Origin: QS-5-54-17 sp964489295
GTDB lineage: Bacteria > Patescibacteriota > Saccharimonadia > QS-5-54-17
Direction: 5' to 3'
Assembly (NCBI GenBank): GCA_964489295.1
Contig: CAZAXT010000004.1
Location: 1 to 41,599 of the forward strand
Length of the DNA: 41,599 bases
Shown piece after piece: positions 25,554 to 34,117 of the stretch. A program made the translations under genes and the position numbers. Position 1 is the stretch's first letter; each line of letters starts with the position of its first letter. The notes below the pieces were generated by a model. That model was not told the DNA's origin. It saw only the letters and a program-made list of their open reading frames with translations, and ran no database searches.

Positions 25554-26120
25554 TTACCAATGGCTATCATCGTAGGGTTTATTAGTTCCCGCACGTATGG
25601 CCGCGACCGTTCCTATGTCAAAAAGAGCCTCCTGATGTGATACGCAAAAACGCGCATTACCTTGTATGGCTCCTGCCTGCAGTTCGATACCTTTCTCCTT
25701 CTGGTAGTGTAATATGCCGCGTAGCTCTACGATTTCACCTCTTGAGACAACATTTTCACTCGGGAATTCCAGTGGCCACCACAATTGCACCGCGGGACTC
25801 GCATCCATCAACTCCTGTTGGTTGTCTGAAACGACCCGACCTAGTAAAACCCGTTCGTAATAATCATGCAGCTCTTCCACGTTCCGTTGTTTATCACATA
25901 GTATATGGAGCATATTGCCGGGTTGAAGGCGACTGAATGGTAACATCCCTTCCATCGTTCCCCGTCCTTCAATCGGAGCTGAATCAACCAAGGTGATATC
26001 CTCTGCAGCAATACAACCGGGTCGTGCCACTTTTTCTTCGATGTCACGAAGTGGCGTCTCTATTTCTCGTATATTGCTGGGGTATTCATAATGGAGTGTT
26101 TCCGGGTTCTGAGCTGCCAT
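25554..26120 (-). CDS. Hypothetical protein, 188 aa
   Basis: Not recognised. A soluble, mildly acidic protein without signal peptide or membrane helix. Possible features: alternating beta-rich stretches such as NMLHILCDKQRN and ELRGILHYQKEKGIELQAG, suggesting a beta-barrel or OB-like fold. On the same strand as, and downstream of, the COG3044 ATPase, but with its own -10 (TATAAA, 26127-26132) 6 nt before the ATG. Confidence 0.6.
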   Translation of the reverse strand: MAAQNPETLHYEYPSNIREIETPLRDIEEKVARPGCIAAEDITLVDSAPIEGRGTMEGMLPFSRLQPGNMLHILCDKQRNVEELHDYYERVLLGRVVSDNQQELMDASPAVQLWWPLEFPSENVVSRGEIVELRGILHYQKEKGIELQAGAIQGNARFCVSHQEALFDIGTVAAIRAGTNKPYDDSHW

Positions 26121-26238
26121 ATCTATTTTATAATTTATATTTCTTCTTATACTCCAACCTCTGATACTGCGTCAATACCGAAAAACACAACCGATACATG
26201 TGTACCCGTTGATCATCGATTCGTACGGGCTCAAATAG

Positions 26239-27951
26239 TCACCTGAGTCCAACTTCCAGCGTCCGCAGCCGGTTCAGCGCCGCGGCCAGTTCAAAGCGGC
26301 GGAATTCGGCCAGATCGCCGGGATGACCGGACATGAGGACATCGAGTCCGTGCTCGGCTACATCCGCTTCTACCCGGTCCAATGCCTCAGCGACCGTCAC
26401 GTTTTCGCCTAATATATGCTGCTTCATGTACACCAGTGCTTGAGCGATGGCCCGGGTCTGGCTTTCATCGACCAGTTGCTCTACAGCGGCCAGATCGATA
26501 TCGCCGACCCCGACCTGGATGCGCGTTCTCCCTCTGGCTTTAACGTCGATCGATTTTTTACCCTTGGCGGGATTGATGGAACCGGGCTGGGGTGTGCGTT
26601 CGGAAATTAATCCGAATTGATCCCCGCCTTCGGCCTTTCGCTCAGCTCGATAGGTTTCGGCAATGTCCTTGGCCCTCCCCGTGACATCATATGGCCCGAA
26701 GTCTTCCATAGCGATCACCGTATCGGCATGTTCAAAGTAATCGCCACTGCCGCCCATGACCAGCACCGATGAGACATTGTGATCGGTATACAGCTGCCGG
26801 ATCTTGTCCACGAACGGTGTGATGGGTTCTTTATCGACAGCGATCAGCTCCTGCATGCGGTGGTCACGTATCATGAAATTGGTTGCTGAGGTGTCCTCGT
26901 CGATCAACAGCGCGGAAGCACCGGCTTCCAGCGTTTCCATGATGTTGGCTGCCTGGGAGGTGCTACCGGACGCATTTTCGCTGCTGAAATCAGTGGTTGA
27001 AGCGCCGCCGGGTAGATCGCCAATGAACGGCGAAATGTCTACACCGCTAACGCTCCGCCCGTCCTCGGCCCGTATCTTGACCGCCGCCGGATCAGTCACT
27101 ACGAACTCTCGGCCGTCGCCGGGGATGTGATCGTATATGCCGTTTTCGAGCGCATTCAGGAGGGTGGATTTGCCGTGATAACCGCCGCCGACGATCAACG
27201 TCACACCCGTCGGGAGACCCAAACCCGTTATAGATCCGGCATTGGGTCGATCCAACTCAACCCGGAGCGTTTCGGGTGCATGGAACGGAATGGCGCCATC
27301 CTCCATGGGACGCTCATCCACACCGCTGCGTCGGGGAAGTATGGCCTCATCAGCCACGAAACCTACCAAACCGCGTTCACTCAGCTGGTCGCGGAGTACA
27401 TCAGCGTCCTCAATCGTTTCGATGTGCTGCTGTAGCTCGTCCACATCTAGCGCTTCGTACTTCAGAGCAACTGCCACGGTCCGGGGTAGAGACTCGCCCA
27501 ACATCACGGCCGCCTGTTTTCCCAGTATCCGGCGGCCCTGCGCCGGTAAACCGACCGTGAATCGGACCTCCACGTACTCATCATTGATGAACGCGGAGGT
27601 ACGCTCTAGCACCGGCTGCCACGGTGGGTCGATACCGATGTGGCCGCTTTTGCCACTACCGCGATGTGCGTCCTCTTTTCCGGTTATCCGAGCAAATTGA
27701 CGGGTCATATAATCCTTGAGCGCGACTTCCCGACTCCTGGACCGGTATGTATACGCCGGGAATCGCGCCGTTTTCTGCGGCACGCGCACCCGGAGTCGGC
27801 TGGGCGCGGCGAACGGATCACCCTGTACGTAGTCAATGATTAATGAAAAATCATTGAATTCGTACTGCCTCCCCTGCAGATCTTTATAGGTCTTGTAACT
27901 TTTGCCGTCGATATGATTGAGCTGGTTGATCAAATCCTGCTCAGTCGGCAT
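26239..27951 (-). CDS. Predicted ABC-class ATPase (COG3044 / PF09818 type)
   Basis: 570 aa from ATG 27951, preceded by AAGGGGGT. The N-terminus carries the hallmark of this family (YKTYKDLQGRQYEF, then DYVQGDPFAAPSRLRVRVP). The nucleotide-binding part has Walker A GGGYHGKST (about 255-263), a QAANIMETLEAGASALLIDED segment containing a signature-like helix and Walker B (ALLIDED), and a late SVLVMGGSGDYF strand. Family members are conserved but uncharacterised. It is not a transporter component as no membrane partner is near. An in-frame upstream extension to 28044 lacks a ribosome site and is not used. Confidence 0.88.
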   Translation of the reverse strand: MPTEQDLINQLNHIDGKSYKTYKDLQGRQYEFNDFSLIIDYVQGDPFAAPSRLRVRVPQKTARFPAYTYRSRSREVALKDYMTRQFARITGKEDAHRGSGKSGHIGIDPPWQPVLERTSAFINDEYVEVRFTVGLPAQGRRILGKQAAVMLGESLPRTVAVALKYEALDVDELQQHIETIEDADVLRDQLSERGLVGFVADEAILPRRSGVDERPMEDGAIPFHAPETLRVELDRPNAGSITGLGLPTGVTLIVGGGYHGKSTLLNALENGIYDHIPGDGREFVVTDPAAVKIRAEDGRSVSGVDISPFIGDLPGGASTTDFSSENASGSTSQAANIMETLEAGASALLIDEDTSATNFMIRDHRMQELIAVDKEPITPFVDKIRQLYTDHNVSSVLVMGGSGDYFEHADTVIAMEDFGPYDVTGRAKDIAETYRAERKAEGGDQFGLISERTPQPGSINPAKGKKSIDVKARGRTRIQVGVGDIDLAAVEQLVDESQTRAIAQALVYMKQHILGENVTVAEALDRVEADVAEHGLDVLMSGHPGDLAEFRRFELAAALNRLRTLEVGLR

Positions 27952-28217
27952 ATACCCCCTTCGTTGCTCGAATTCAGGTCTCATTGTAACGCGTAGCGGG
28001 CCACGGCACCCACCCTCTTTTTTGGTTTTGTCGCGGAGCTGCACTTTTTCGTAATAAACATTTTGGTCAAACAGTTTAATTTTGTTTGGTTTAAAAATGA
28101 TTTACTAAAGGAGGTGCTTCCGCGAGAATGCTACGCCGGAACCGGCGCCTCATCCCCATTCGTCATTTATTAATTTTCTTTTTTGGTTCTACTCCAGGGT
28201 TTGAGTTTCTATCCATT

Positions 28218-28453
28218 TTAAAAATAGTTGTGCAACATAGTACTCATGGCGGTTCTCCCTTTGTTGGTTTTTAAGTATTTTCTCTCCTCTGAGCATCTTT
28301 TTTGCTACTGTACGCTTCGTAGTGTATTAGATCCAATGGCTGATACGATTTTGTTGCTTTCGCGCTGCCAGAGTTATGAAATTGATATCTTTTCTTTAGG
28401 TTTTCCGTGTAGCCTACATAGGTATAATTTTTCCCTGAGTTCCGTAATACATA
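28218..28453 (-). pseudogene. Decayed GIY-YIG endonuclease (UPF0213-like)
   Basis: Minus strand from 28453 reads YVLRNSGKNYTYVGYTEN, LKKRYQFHNSG, KATKSYQPLDLIHYEAY, KKDAQRRE; then the frame is lost at a run of four A (28278-28281). One base later it continues as KYLKTNKGRTAMSTML to a TAA at 28218. This matches the whole GIY-YIG single-domain family (GY-T-dl-kR, Hn-G, YYEay-k-da-RREkyLK). A TAG stands directly upstream of the first matching codon and no start codon is left. So there is at least one nonsense change and one frameshift. These small nucleases are common in CPR genomes. Confidence 0.82.
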
Positions 28454-28612
28454 CTACTTATCCGGGGGTGCTGAATATAGACCCCATACCGTCTGATATG
28501 GGGATCAGGCCCAGCACCAGTCGGTGCTGGGTTCAGGTACCATGCTGCATCTGGCCTCGAGAGGGATATGTCTTACATTAAACGATGGCGAAGCCAAGTG
28601 CCGAATGGTACC
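28454..28612. other. Hairpin-rich stretch downstream of tmRNA
   Basis: No gene. Contains a perfect CCCAGCACC/GGTGCTGGG hairpin (28510-28531), CCCCATA/TATGGGG (28482-28503), and a widely spaced inverted repeat AGGTACCAT/ATGGTACCT (about 28535-28543 with 28604-28612). It may provide 3' processing or termination for ssrA on the minus strand. No long T-run follows the stems. Confidence 0.4.
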
Positions 28613-29019
28613 TGGTGGAGCTGCGGGGAATTGCACCCCGGTCCGCAAGTTAACCCGCTACTCGTCTACACGCGTAGTCGGCTTTGGAAATCGTCTGACA
28701 ATGCAAGCATCCGGGAGCCGACCTCCGCGCTCCTGCATTGCGAGTCGAAATAGCATTCAATGCACGTTCTCGACATCACGCGCACCTACACCCAGTGATA
28801 TGACACCGGTTAACCGTTACTGGGCGTTACGGTACCGATGGTCGCGGTAGTTAAGCCGCGACAGTAACGGGAGCAAACTGCGGCGAAAATACGCTCGCTA
28901 CAGTTTCCTTCATCCGTGTCCATGCGTTTGCACGTATTGTAGTGATCCATCTGACGTGTAGATCAACCCGGCGTGCCAAGTAGCGTGTCAAAGTTCTCAC
29001 GTCGAAGCTAATCAGCCCC
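28613..29019 (-). ncRNA. ssrA: Transfer-messenger RNA (tmRNA)
   Basis: Rescues stalled ribosomes together with SmpB. The 5' end is GGGGCTGATTAGCTTCGACG and the 3' end GCAGCTCCACCA, with encoded CCA. The acceptor arms GGGGCTG/CAGCTCC pair with a G-U at position 3, the alanine identity element. The T-arm CGGGG-TGCAATT-CCCCG has G for the usual second T. The tag frame ends at a TAA (28853-28851) just after GTC GCG GCT. The most likely resume codon is GCG at 28898, giving the 15-residue tag ASVFSPQFAPVTVAA; the resume position is inferred. Length 407 nt. Confidence 0.93.
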
Positions 29020-29030
29020 ATACCAACAAA

Positions 29031-29059
29031 ACTATAGCATTTTGTAGGATATTACGCAA
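29031..29059 (-). promoter_or_regulatory. ssrA promoter
   Basis: TTGCGT (29059-29054), a 17-nt spacer, TATAGT (29036-29031), then about 11 nt to the mature tmRNA 5' end. The -35 overlaps the stop of the hydrolase gene. The short leader would be removed by RNase P. Confidence 0.7.
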
Positions 29060-30332
29060 GCTTGTGTTCGAGGTGTTCTGCCGCGGCAGCATCCACCATC
29101 TCATCCCATCGAAACGCGGTTTCTATCACTCTTCCACATAACATTTCATTCAGCAACCAGTTGCTATGTTTTTCATTCGAGGCGATTATAGCCCGGATAC
29201 TCTTCGATGCGCCAGAATCGGAATATGTGCTTCGTTTTGATTCGAGAAAGTCATCCGGCGGAGACAGTTTATCTTCACTCCCGGCAATGAATGTCATGTC
29301 GACTCCGGTTTCATCCAGGTCTTCCGCCCGCATATGCGTCTGGGCAATGATTTTGGTTAAATGATGAAGTGCGCGAAAATTGTGCACTTCTTCTCTGCCA
29401 AACAGTTTACGTACAGCATCTTTACCCAATATTCCGGGCAGAATGTGCTCGTTGAAATGATTGATAATTCGCGCCCGTTCCTCGGGATCGCTTCGCAGTA
29501 GCGATCCCGTTTCCTGCCTGAGTACGTCATTGGCCAGTTGCAGAGTATTGCAGTAATTGACGGGCGGAGAAATTAGAATTGCTCGTTCAACCGGTGTACC
29601 GTACACATGTTTTTGCTGTAGATGCTTCGCCAATTCAAGCGAAAACATAGCTCCCATGGATTGGCCGACCAAGTCGATACCCAGACGGGGCATATCGTTT
29701 TCATCCACGCCACCATGTTCACGGAGTGCTTCGTGAAGACACTGATGCCGTATATCCGTCAGTGTTTGCAAATCGCTGTGCAACCACTTGGGATGCACGC
29801 GTACATCGGGTGTTCCTTCGTTGCCGACAGCTATAACCAAGTTCCGGGGAAAACGTTGACTTATTTGCCACAAGGCTTCTTTTCCCTGATCCGCCGACAC
29901 GGATGAGGTGAACGGTAACGATACAAGCATTGCGTTTCGGTCTTCCCATTCTGGATATTCCCGGAAATCCTGGTTGAGACACACTACATCGTAGACTGAA
30001 CCGGTAATTGATTCGGTCACGGCAAGCGCGCCGTTCCGCATCTCGGTATCGAATTGTCGTAAACGCGCTTGGTCCTCTTCCGACGATTCGAGTGCATTCT
30101 TCAACTCCGGCGGCTCCTCCGAGTGTGACCGATACGAATCACGGCCGATTTCTAACTGTTGCACATCGCCTTGCCGGGACAAGACGTACCTATCAGGCAT
30201 TAATTCAGCATGCATATTTTGATCCCACTTTGTTTCGATCGAGTTCAGCGTTTCTTTCATCACGAAACCGTTACGTAAACTGTACCACTTCGGTGACGCT
30301 TGCTCAACGCTCCACGTGTTGCCGCACATCAT
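29052..30332 (-). CDS. Alpha/beta hydrolase fold protein
   Basis: 426 aa. The nucleophile elbow is LVGQSMGAMFSLELAKHL (G-x-S-x-G). A candidate acid is in FIAGSEDKLSPPDDF and a candidate base His in ASNEKHSNWLLNE. Strand order and spacing fit a lipase or esterase-like fold with an N-terminal extension of about 100 residues. No signal peptide, so probably intracellular. The substrate is unknown. The start is uncertain (30332 or ATG 30260). Divergent from galT. Confidence 0.8.
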   Translation of the reverse strand: MMCGNTWSVEQASPKWYSLRNGFVMKETLNSIETKWDQNMHAELMPDRYVLSRQGDVQQLEIGRDSYRSHSEEPPELKNALESSEEDQARLRQFDTEMRNGALAVTESITGSVYDVVCLNQDFREYPEWEDRNAMLVSLPFTSSVSADQGKEALWQISQRFPRNLVIAVGNEGTPDVRVHPKWLHSDLQTLTDIRHQCLHEALREHGGVDENDMPRLGIDLVGQSMGAMFSLELAKHLQQKHVYGTPVERAILISPPVNYCNTLQLANDVLRQETGSLLRSDPEERARIINHFNEHILPGILGKDAVRKLFGREEVHNFRALHHLTKIIAQTHMRAEDLDETGVDMTFIAGSEDKLSPPDDFLESKRSTYSDSGASKSIRAIIASNEKHSNWLLNEMLCGRVIETAFRWDEMVDAAAAEHLEHKLA

Positions 30333-30352
30333 CGTACGCCTGAGACATCTGC

Positions 30353-30359
30353 TACAATA
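30353..30359. promoter_or_regulatory. Shared -10 region of the hydrolase and galT genes
   Basis: The plus strand reads TGC-TACAAT (30350-30358). The minus strand of nearly the same bases reads TATTGT (30359-30354). The two divergent genes start 21 and 15 nt away, so one symmetric -10 could drive both directions. Confidence 0.4.
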
Positions 30360-30373
30360 AGCATAACAATAAT

Positions 30374-31342
30374 ATGGTGAAAGAAACAGTCGGTATGACT
30401 AACGAGCAACCCAGGTCCCAAGTGCGAAAACACTACTACCGGGACCAGTATGTCGTCATCGCACCCCGGCGCATGCGACGCCCCGCCCGGTCGGATCGTC
30501 GCACGGTTTCCAGTCGCAAACACAGCTTACACCACTCCATAGAGGACACGCCGTCGCTTTTGGAAATACCGGATGAGAAAAGCGGCGACTGGCACGTCAA
30601 AGTCGTCCCCAACGCCTACCCCGCTCTTGAACCCAGCGGTGAACACCCTCACGGCAGTCAGGAAGTCGTGCTGGAAACACCCCGGTTGGATGTGCCGTTC
30701 CACAAGCTTTCTGTGACTGACATCGAGCGAGTTTTGTATGCGTACCAACACCGCATCGCTACGTTGCGTGGTCAATTCCGTTACGTCAGCGTATTTAAAA
30801 ACCATGGCTCCATGGCCGGCGCCACACTGGATCATACCCATTCCCAAATTATCGCCACTGATACGGTCCCACCCGAGGTGGCCACCGACCGGGACGCACT
30901 CACCCAGTATCAATATATACACAAAACATCTGTGCTGTGTGATGTCATCCGTCACGAAATGACCGAAAACCGCCGGGTTGTCATTCCTAGCCGGCACACG
31001 ACCACTATCTGTCCATACGCCAGTCAGTTTCCATTGGAAGCATGGATCATCCCGCACCGCCAATGCCATTCGATCACCGATCTTTCCCCTGACGAAATGT
31101 ATTCGGTAGCTGATCACCTCAAAGGTGTAACCGTAGCCCTTGGAAGTAGTGACATCGATTTCAACTATCATCTCATGGAAAACGCACCCGACGCGTTTAA
31201 TCACTTCTACATCAAAGTAACGCCGCGCCTTGCGCCATATGGCGGTTTCGAGTTAAATACGGGTATGCATATCAACCCGGTTTCGCCCGAATACGCGAGC
31301 TTTTGGTACCAAAAGCACATCAAGGCGCCACATGCTGTCTAA
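30374..31342 (+). CDS. galT: Galactose-1-phosphate uridylyltransferase-like protein
   Basis: HIT-superfamily nucleotidyl transferase of the Leloir pathway. 322 aa. N-terminal YVVIAPRRMRRPAR (GalT proteins start with a similar W-V-x-I-x-P-x-R), VVPNAYPALEP, the central FKNHGSMAGATLDHTHSQIIA with the catalytic His in H-T-H-S-Q, a second domain with CPYASQFPLEAWIIP and a terminal APYGGFELNTGMHIN. The usual H-P-H-x-Q is H-T-H-S-Q, so other NDP-sugar or ADP substrates are possible. Start at 30374 or 30395. Its end overlaps the comM remnant by 11 nt. Confidence 0.86.
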   Translation: MVKETVGMTNEQPRSQVRKHYYRDQYVVIAPRRMRRPARSDRRTVSSRKHSLHHSIEDTPSLLEIPDEKSGDWHVKVVPNAYPALEPSGEHPHGSQEVVLETPRLDVPFHKLSVTDIERVLYAYQHRIATLRGQFRYVSVFKNHGSMAGATLDHTHSQIIATDTVPPEVATDRDALTQYQYIHKTSVLCDVIRHEMTENRRVVIPSRHTTTICPYASQFPLEAWIIPHRQCHSITDLSPDEMYSVADHLKGVTVALGSSDIDFNYHLMENAPDAFNHFYIKVTPRLAPYGGFELNTGMHINPVSPEYASFWYQKHIKAPHAV

Positions 31343-32637
31343 GGTCTTTTCCGCGGCCAATACAGGGTTCAACGGTAAGTTGGTCGAAATCGAATGCGAT
31401 ATCACTGGCGGTATTCCCGGCATCACCATCGTCGGCCCGCCCAACAAAGCTATCGACGAAGCCAAGGAGCGGATGAGAAGCGCCTTGCGGAACACTCGGC
31501 TTAATTTGCCGCCCAACGGATCACGCTTAACCTGGCTCCGGCAGACCTCCCTAAAGACGGTACCGCCTACGACGTAGCTATGGGCGTGGACATTCTGATC
31601 GCCCACATCCGCGACGTCTACCGCCACTTGACCGCTGAAACGGCACTGCCGGCTCCACCGCCCTTGAAAGAATTACCCGTTTCCGGAGCCTATGAAGCCT
31701 CGGACTTCGGCGATGTCTACGGTCAGCACACCGCCAAACGGGCACTGGAAATAGCTGCTGTGGGCGGACACAACGTCCTTTTAACCGGGCCGCCCGGTTC
31801 GGGAGCTATGCTGGCCAAGATATGTTGTCGATTTTACCACTGCCTACCCGGGAAGAGATGATCGCTATTACCAAAATGTACTCTCTGGGCGGTCAGCACG
31901 GTTACGACATCATTACCGAGCAGCCGTTTCGCAACCCGCACCATACCATCAGCGACATCGCGCTGATCGGCGGCGGCCAGCATGCCAAACCCGGTGAAAT
32001 CTCTCTCGCTCATCACGGAATTTTGTTTTTGGACGAATTGCCTGAGTCCAATCGCAATGTACTGGAAGTGATGCGGCAGCCGCTGGAAGACAACAGCGTC
32101 ACCGTCAGTCGAGCCAGTCATTCCTCTGCCTATCCCGCCAACTTCATGCTGATCGCCACCCGAAATCCGTGCCCATGCGGATACTTGGATGACGAACAGC
32201 GGGAATGCAGTTGCAGTCTGGCGGCCATTGAACGATACCAAAAGAAAATATCCGGCCCGCTACTAGACCGGATCGACTTGATCGTCCCCTTGCAACGAGT
32301 CGAACACGACAAGCTACTACACCACGCAAGCAGCGAACCCAGTAGCGCTATCGCCGGACGCGTGGTCACAGCCCGGCTCCGCCAACACGAGCGAACCGGC
32401 CGACCGAATGCCGCGTTATCGAATCAGGACATTAAGCAATTTTGCGCATTGGACAGCTAGACCGAAGATTTCATGCAGAAAGCTATGCGGACATTGGATC
32501 TTTCCGCCCGCGGATATATGCGGGTACTCAAAACTGTTCGCGCCATCACCGACCTGGACGGTTCGGAAATCTTAACTACCGACCACATCAGCAAAGCTTT
32601 GCAGTACCGCGATACGGATGAAAGAGCAGGGTTTTAG
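31332..32637 (+). pseudogene. comM: Broken comM/yifB (Mg-chelatase-like AAA+ helicase)
   Basis: Reads as ComM from MLSKVFSAANTGFNGKLVEI to LQYR in pieces. Lesions seen: a base lost after 31516 (P-P-K-R-I-T-L-N-L-A-P-A-D-L continues only in the next frame); about 90 codons missing after GVDILIA (about 31600); Walker A damaged, with T-G-P-P-G-S-G followed by Ala-Met and the Lys-Thr lost (about 31800-31812); another frame change near 31822, after which it reads LSILPLPTREEM; an in-frame TAG at 32458-32460; then the C-terminal LSARGYMRVLKTVRAITDL to TAG at 32637. Intact ComM is a branch-migration helicase in natural transformation. Loss of the Walker lysine means no ATPase even if frames were restored. 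Confidence 0.9.
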
Positions 32638-32687
32638 GTTTTAGGGTGATAGGGTTGCCGTGCATTATTTGCTATCATGGAAACACG

Positions 32688-33008
32688 ATGTCGAACACGA
32701 AGAAACGAAAGACTAGAGATCAGAAAGAACGGGCTGCCCGGCGACGAAGCCAGCAAACGTATACATCTTCTTCACGGGAAAACCACCCTGCACCGAAACC
32801 AATAGGAAACGAAACGGCATCATCACAGGAAAACCGGATGGAAACGGTATCGACAGAACAGGATACACCCACTGAAAAACGCGCCCGACACGCTGAACGC
32901 ATCCGGCTCATGAAGATAAGTGTCATGGTATTTGCCGGACTTGTCGCATTCCAGCTTATGCTATGGGGGCTGGATTATACCGGTGTCATATCGCTCAGTG
33001 CAGTCTAG
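32688..33008 (+). CDS. Small single-pass membrane protein with basic N-terminus
   Basis: 106 aa from ATG 32688. The first 25 residues are Lys/Arg-rich (SNTKKRKTRDQKERAARRR), the middle is polar and probably disordered, and the last 30 form one hydrophobic helix (ISVMVFAGLVAFQLMLWGL). That suggests a tail-anchored protein with the charged part in the cytoplasm. Family not recognised. Extended -10 TGC-TATCAT lies 9 nt before the ATG. Confidence 0.55.
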   Translation: MSNTKKRKTRDQKERAARRRSQQTYTSSSRENHPAPKPIGNETASSQENRMETVSTEQDTPTEKRARHAERIRLMKISVMVFAGLVAFQLMLWGLDYTGVISLSAV

Positions 33009-33159
33009 CTTGGCGACGATCACACAAATAACGATCAGGGGTTAATAAGTACAGACATCGAATGTGCGGACAAGTAAAGTCGTTGTTCGGTGATTCCGCA
33101 TAGCTCCGTATGCATCGAGGCTATGGAATCCGGTTCGAATATTTCTCTGTGTTCCTGAT

Positions 33160-33215
33160 TCATTCTCCATACTCCCTGCTCCATGCTTCGTCTTCTCCCG
33201 CCCTATACTACGGTC
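33160..33215. repeat. CATACTCC/CTGCTCCATG degenerate repeat
   Basis: ttcattctccatactccctgctcc... The same word string (ctccatactccctgctcc) is found at about 35120-35140, and relatives at 38572-38600. It lies just upstream of the DUF4446 operon. Confidence 0.55.
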
Positions 33216-33227
33216 ATTTCCATGCGC

Positions 33228-33233
33228 TATACT
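33228..33233 (+). promoter_or_regulatory. -10 box of the DUF4446-bactofilin-DAGK operon
   Basis: TATACT, then GGAGCC, then ATG (33240). A second TATACT lies 25 bp further upstream (33203-33208). The 6-nt gap makes a leaderless mRNA likely. Confidence 0.55.
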
Positions 33234-33239
33234 GGAGCC

Positions 33240-33731
33240 ATGTATGAATTCATGATACTCGGAAGCAGCGCGATCGCCTTCATCGCGGTGGTTATGGCAG
33301 CTATGGGCCTGTACTATGCTTTCCGCGTAAACTCGCATTTAAATCAATTGCTGGCAGGACTTGATGTCCAGGGTAACCTTCGCGAGATGGTCGAACAGTA
33401 CTTTTCCAGTGTTCAAAACGTCGAAAGCCAACTGGAAACCATCCAGAAAAATTATGAACGCCTCTCCGATATCGCGGCAGCCAGCATCCAAAAAACGGCA
33501 ATCATCCGTTTCAATCCGTTCAAAACGACTGGTGGCGACCAGAGTTTCGTGCTTGCACTGTTGGACAATCATGACAATGGCTTGCTTTTGACCAGTATTC
33601 ACTCACGGGAAGGCACACGGGTCTACATCAAACCGGTCCAGTACGGCACCAGTGATCACACGTTATCCAAGGAAGAACAATCCGCACTAACGACCGCCCG
33701 AAGCGGTCCGCAGAAAGGAGCACGAACATGA
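33240..33731 (+). CDS. DUF4446 family protein
   Basis: 163 aa. An N-terminal transmembrane helix (about 3-28) is followed by a coiled coil (about 45-85) and the family's conserved end: RFNPF, GGDQSFVLALLDNHDNG, LTSIHSREGTRVYIKPV and a final LSKEEQSALTTA. The function of the family is unknown; it often sits with bactofilin or chromosome-partition genes. The stop overlaps the bactofilin start (ATGA). Confidence 0.88.
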   Translation: MYEFMILGSSAIAFIAVVMAAMGLYYAFRVNSHLNQLLAGLDVQGNLREMVEQYFSSVQNVESQLETIQKNYERLSDIAAASIQKTAIIRFNPFKTTGGDQSFVLALLDNHDNGLLLTSIHSREGTRVYIKPVQYGTSDHTLSKEEQSALTTARSGPQKGART

Positions 33732-34105
33732 ACAAAAATCAGCACCTGCCCGACACGACGGAAACCACGATTTCCCGAGGCATACATATCAAAGGAGATA
33801 TATCTAGCGATAACGACATGTGGGTAGACGGCCACGTGGAAGGAAGTATCGCCACGGCCGGAACGCTCACCGTGGAACAAAATGCCCGCATCGAAGGTGA
33901 TGTCAGCGGTCGTGATATCCGGATCAACGGCCGGATTTCCGGCAATGTCAATGCGGACGATTCCGTTACGTGCGGCGTGGCCGCTGTCATTCACGGGGAC
34001 ATAAACACTGCCGAGCTCACCGTTGAAAACGGTGCCAGCATCCGCGGAACGGTCGTGGCCGGTTCCAGTGAAGAAAATATACCCGAGGAAGACGCAATCG
34101 AATAG
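33728..34105 (+). CDS. Bactofilin (polymer-forming cytoskeletal protein)
   Basis: 125 aa. A central right-handed beta-helix with the repeating pattern of bactofilins: GIHIKGDISSDNDMWVDGHVEGSI, then ARIEGDVSGRDIRINGRISGNV and HGDINTAELTVENGASIRG. The ends are disordered and acidic. It polymerises without nucleotide and scaffolds envelope or shape machinery at the membrane. AAAGGAG lies before the ATG. Confidence 0.93.
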   Translation: MNKNQHLPDTTETTISRGIHIKGDISSDNDMWVDGHVEGSIATAGTLTVEQNARIEGDVSGRDIRINGRISGNVNADDSVTCGVAAVIHGDINTAELTVENGASIRGTVVAGSSEENIPEEDAIE

Positions 34106-34117
34106 GAGTAAGCGCGC

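Noticed and set aside
28105..28200. GC-rich hairpin upstream of the COG3044 gene as a possible riboswitch
   Set aside because: Compared with fluoride, guanidine, preQ1 and hammerhead consensus cores from memory; none fits.
28129..28275. 48-aa plus-strand frame after AAAGGAGGTG
   Set aside because: Shine-Dalgarno spacing is long (13 nt), and it is antisense to the GIY-YIG remnant; its hydrophobic look can arise from that.
32620..32670. Short ggttttaggttttaggg stretch after comM as a member of repeat family (a)
   Set aside because: Only two or three words, too short to assign with confidence.
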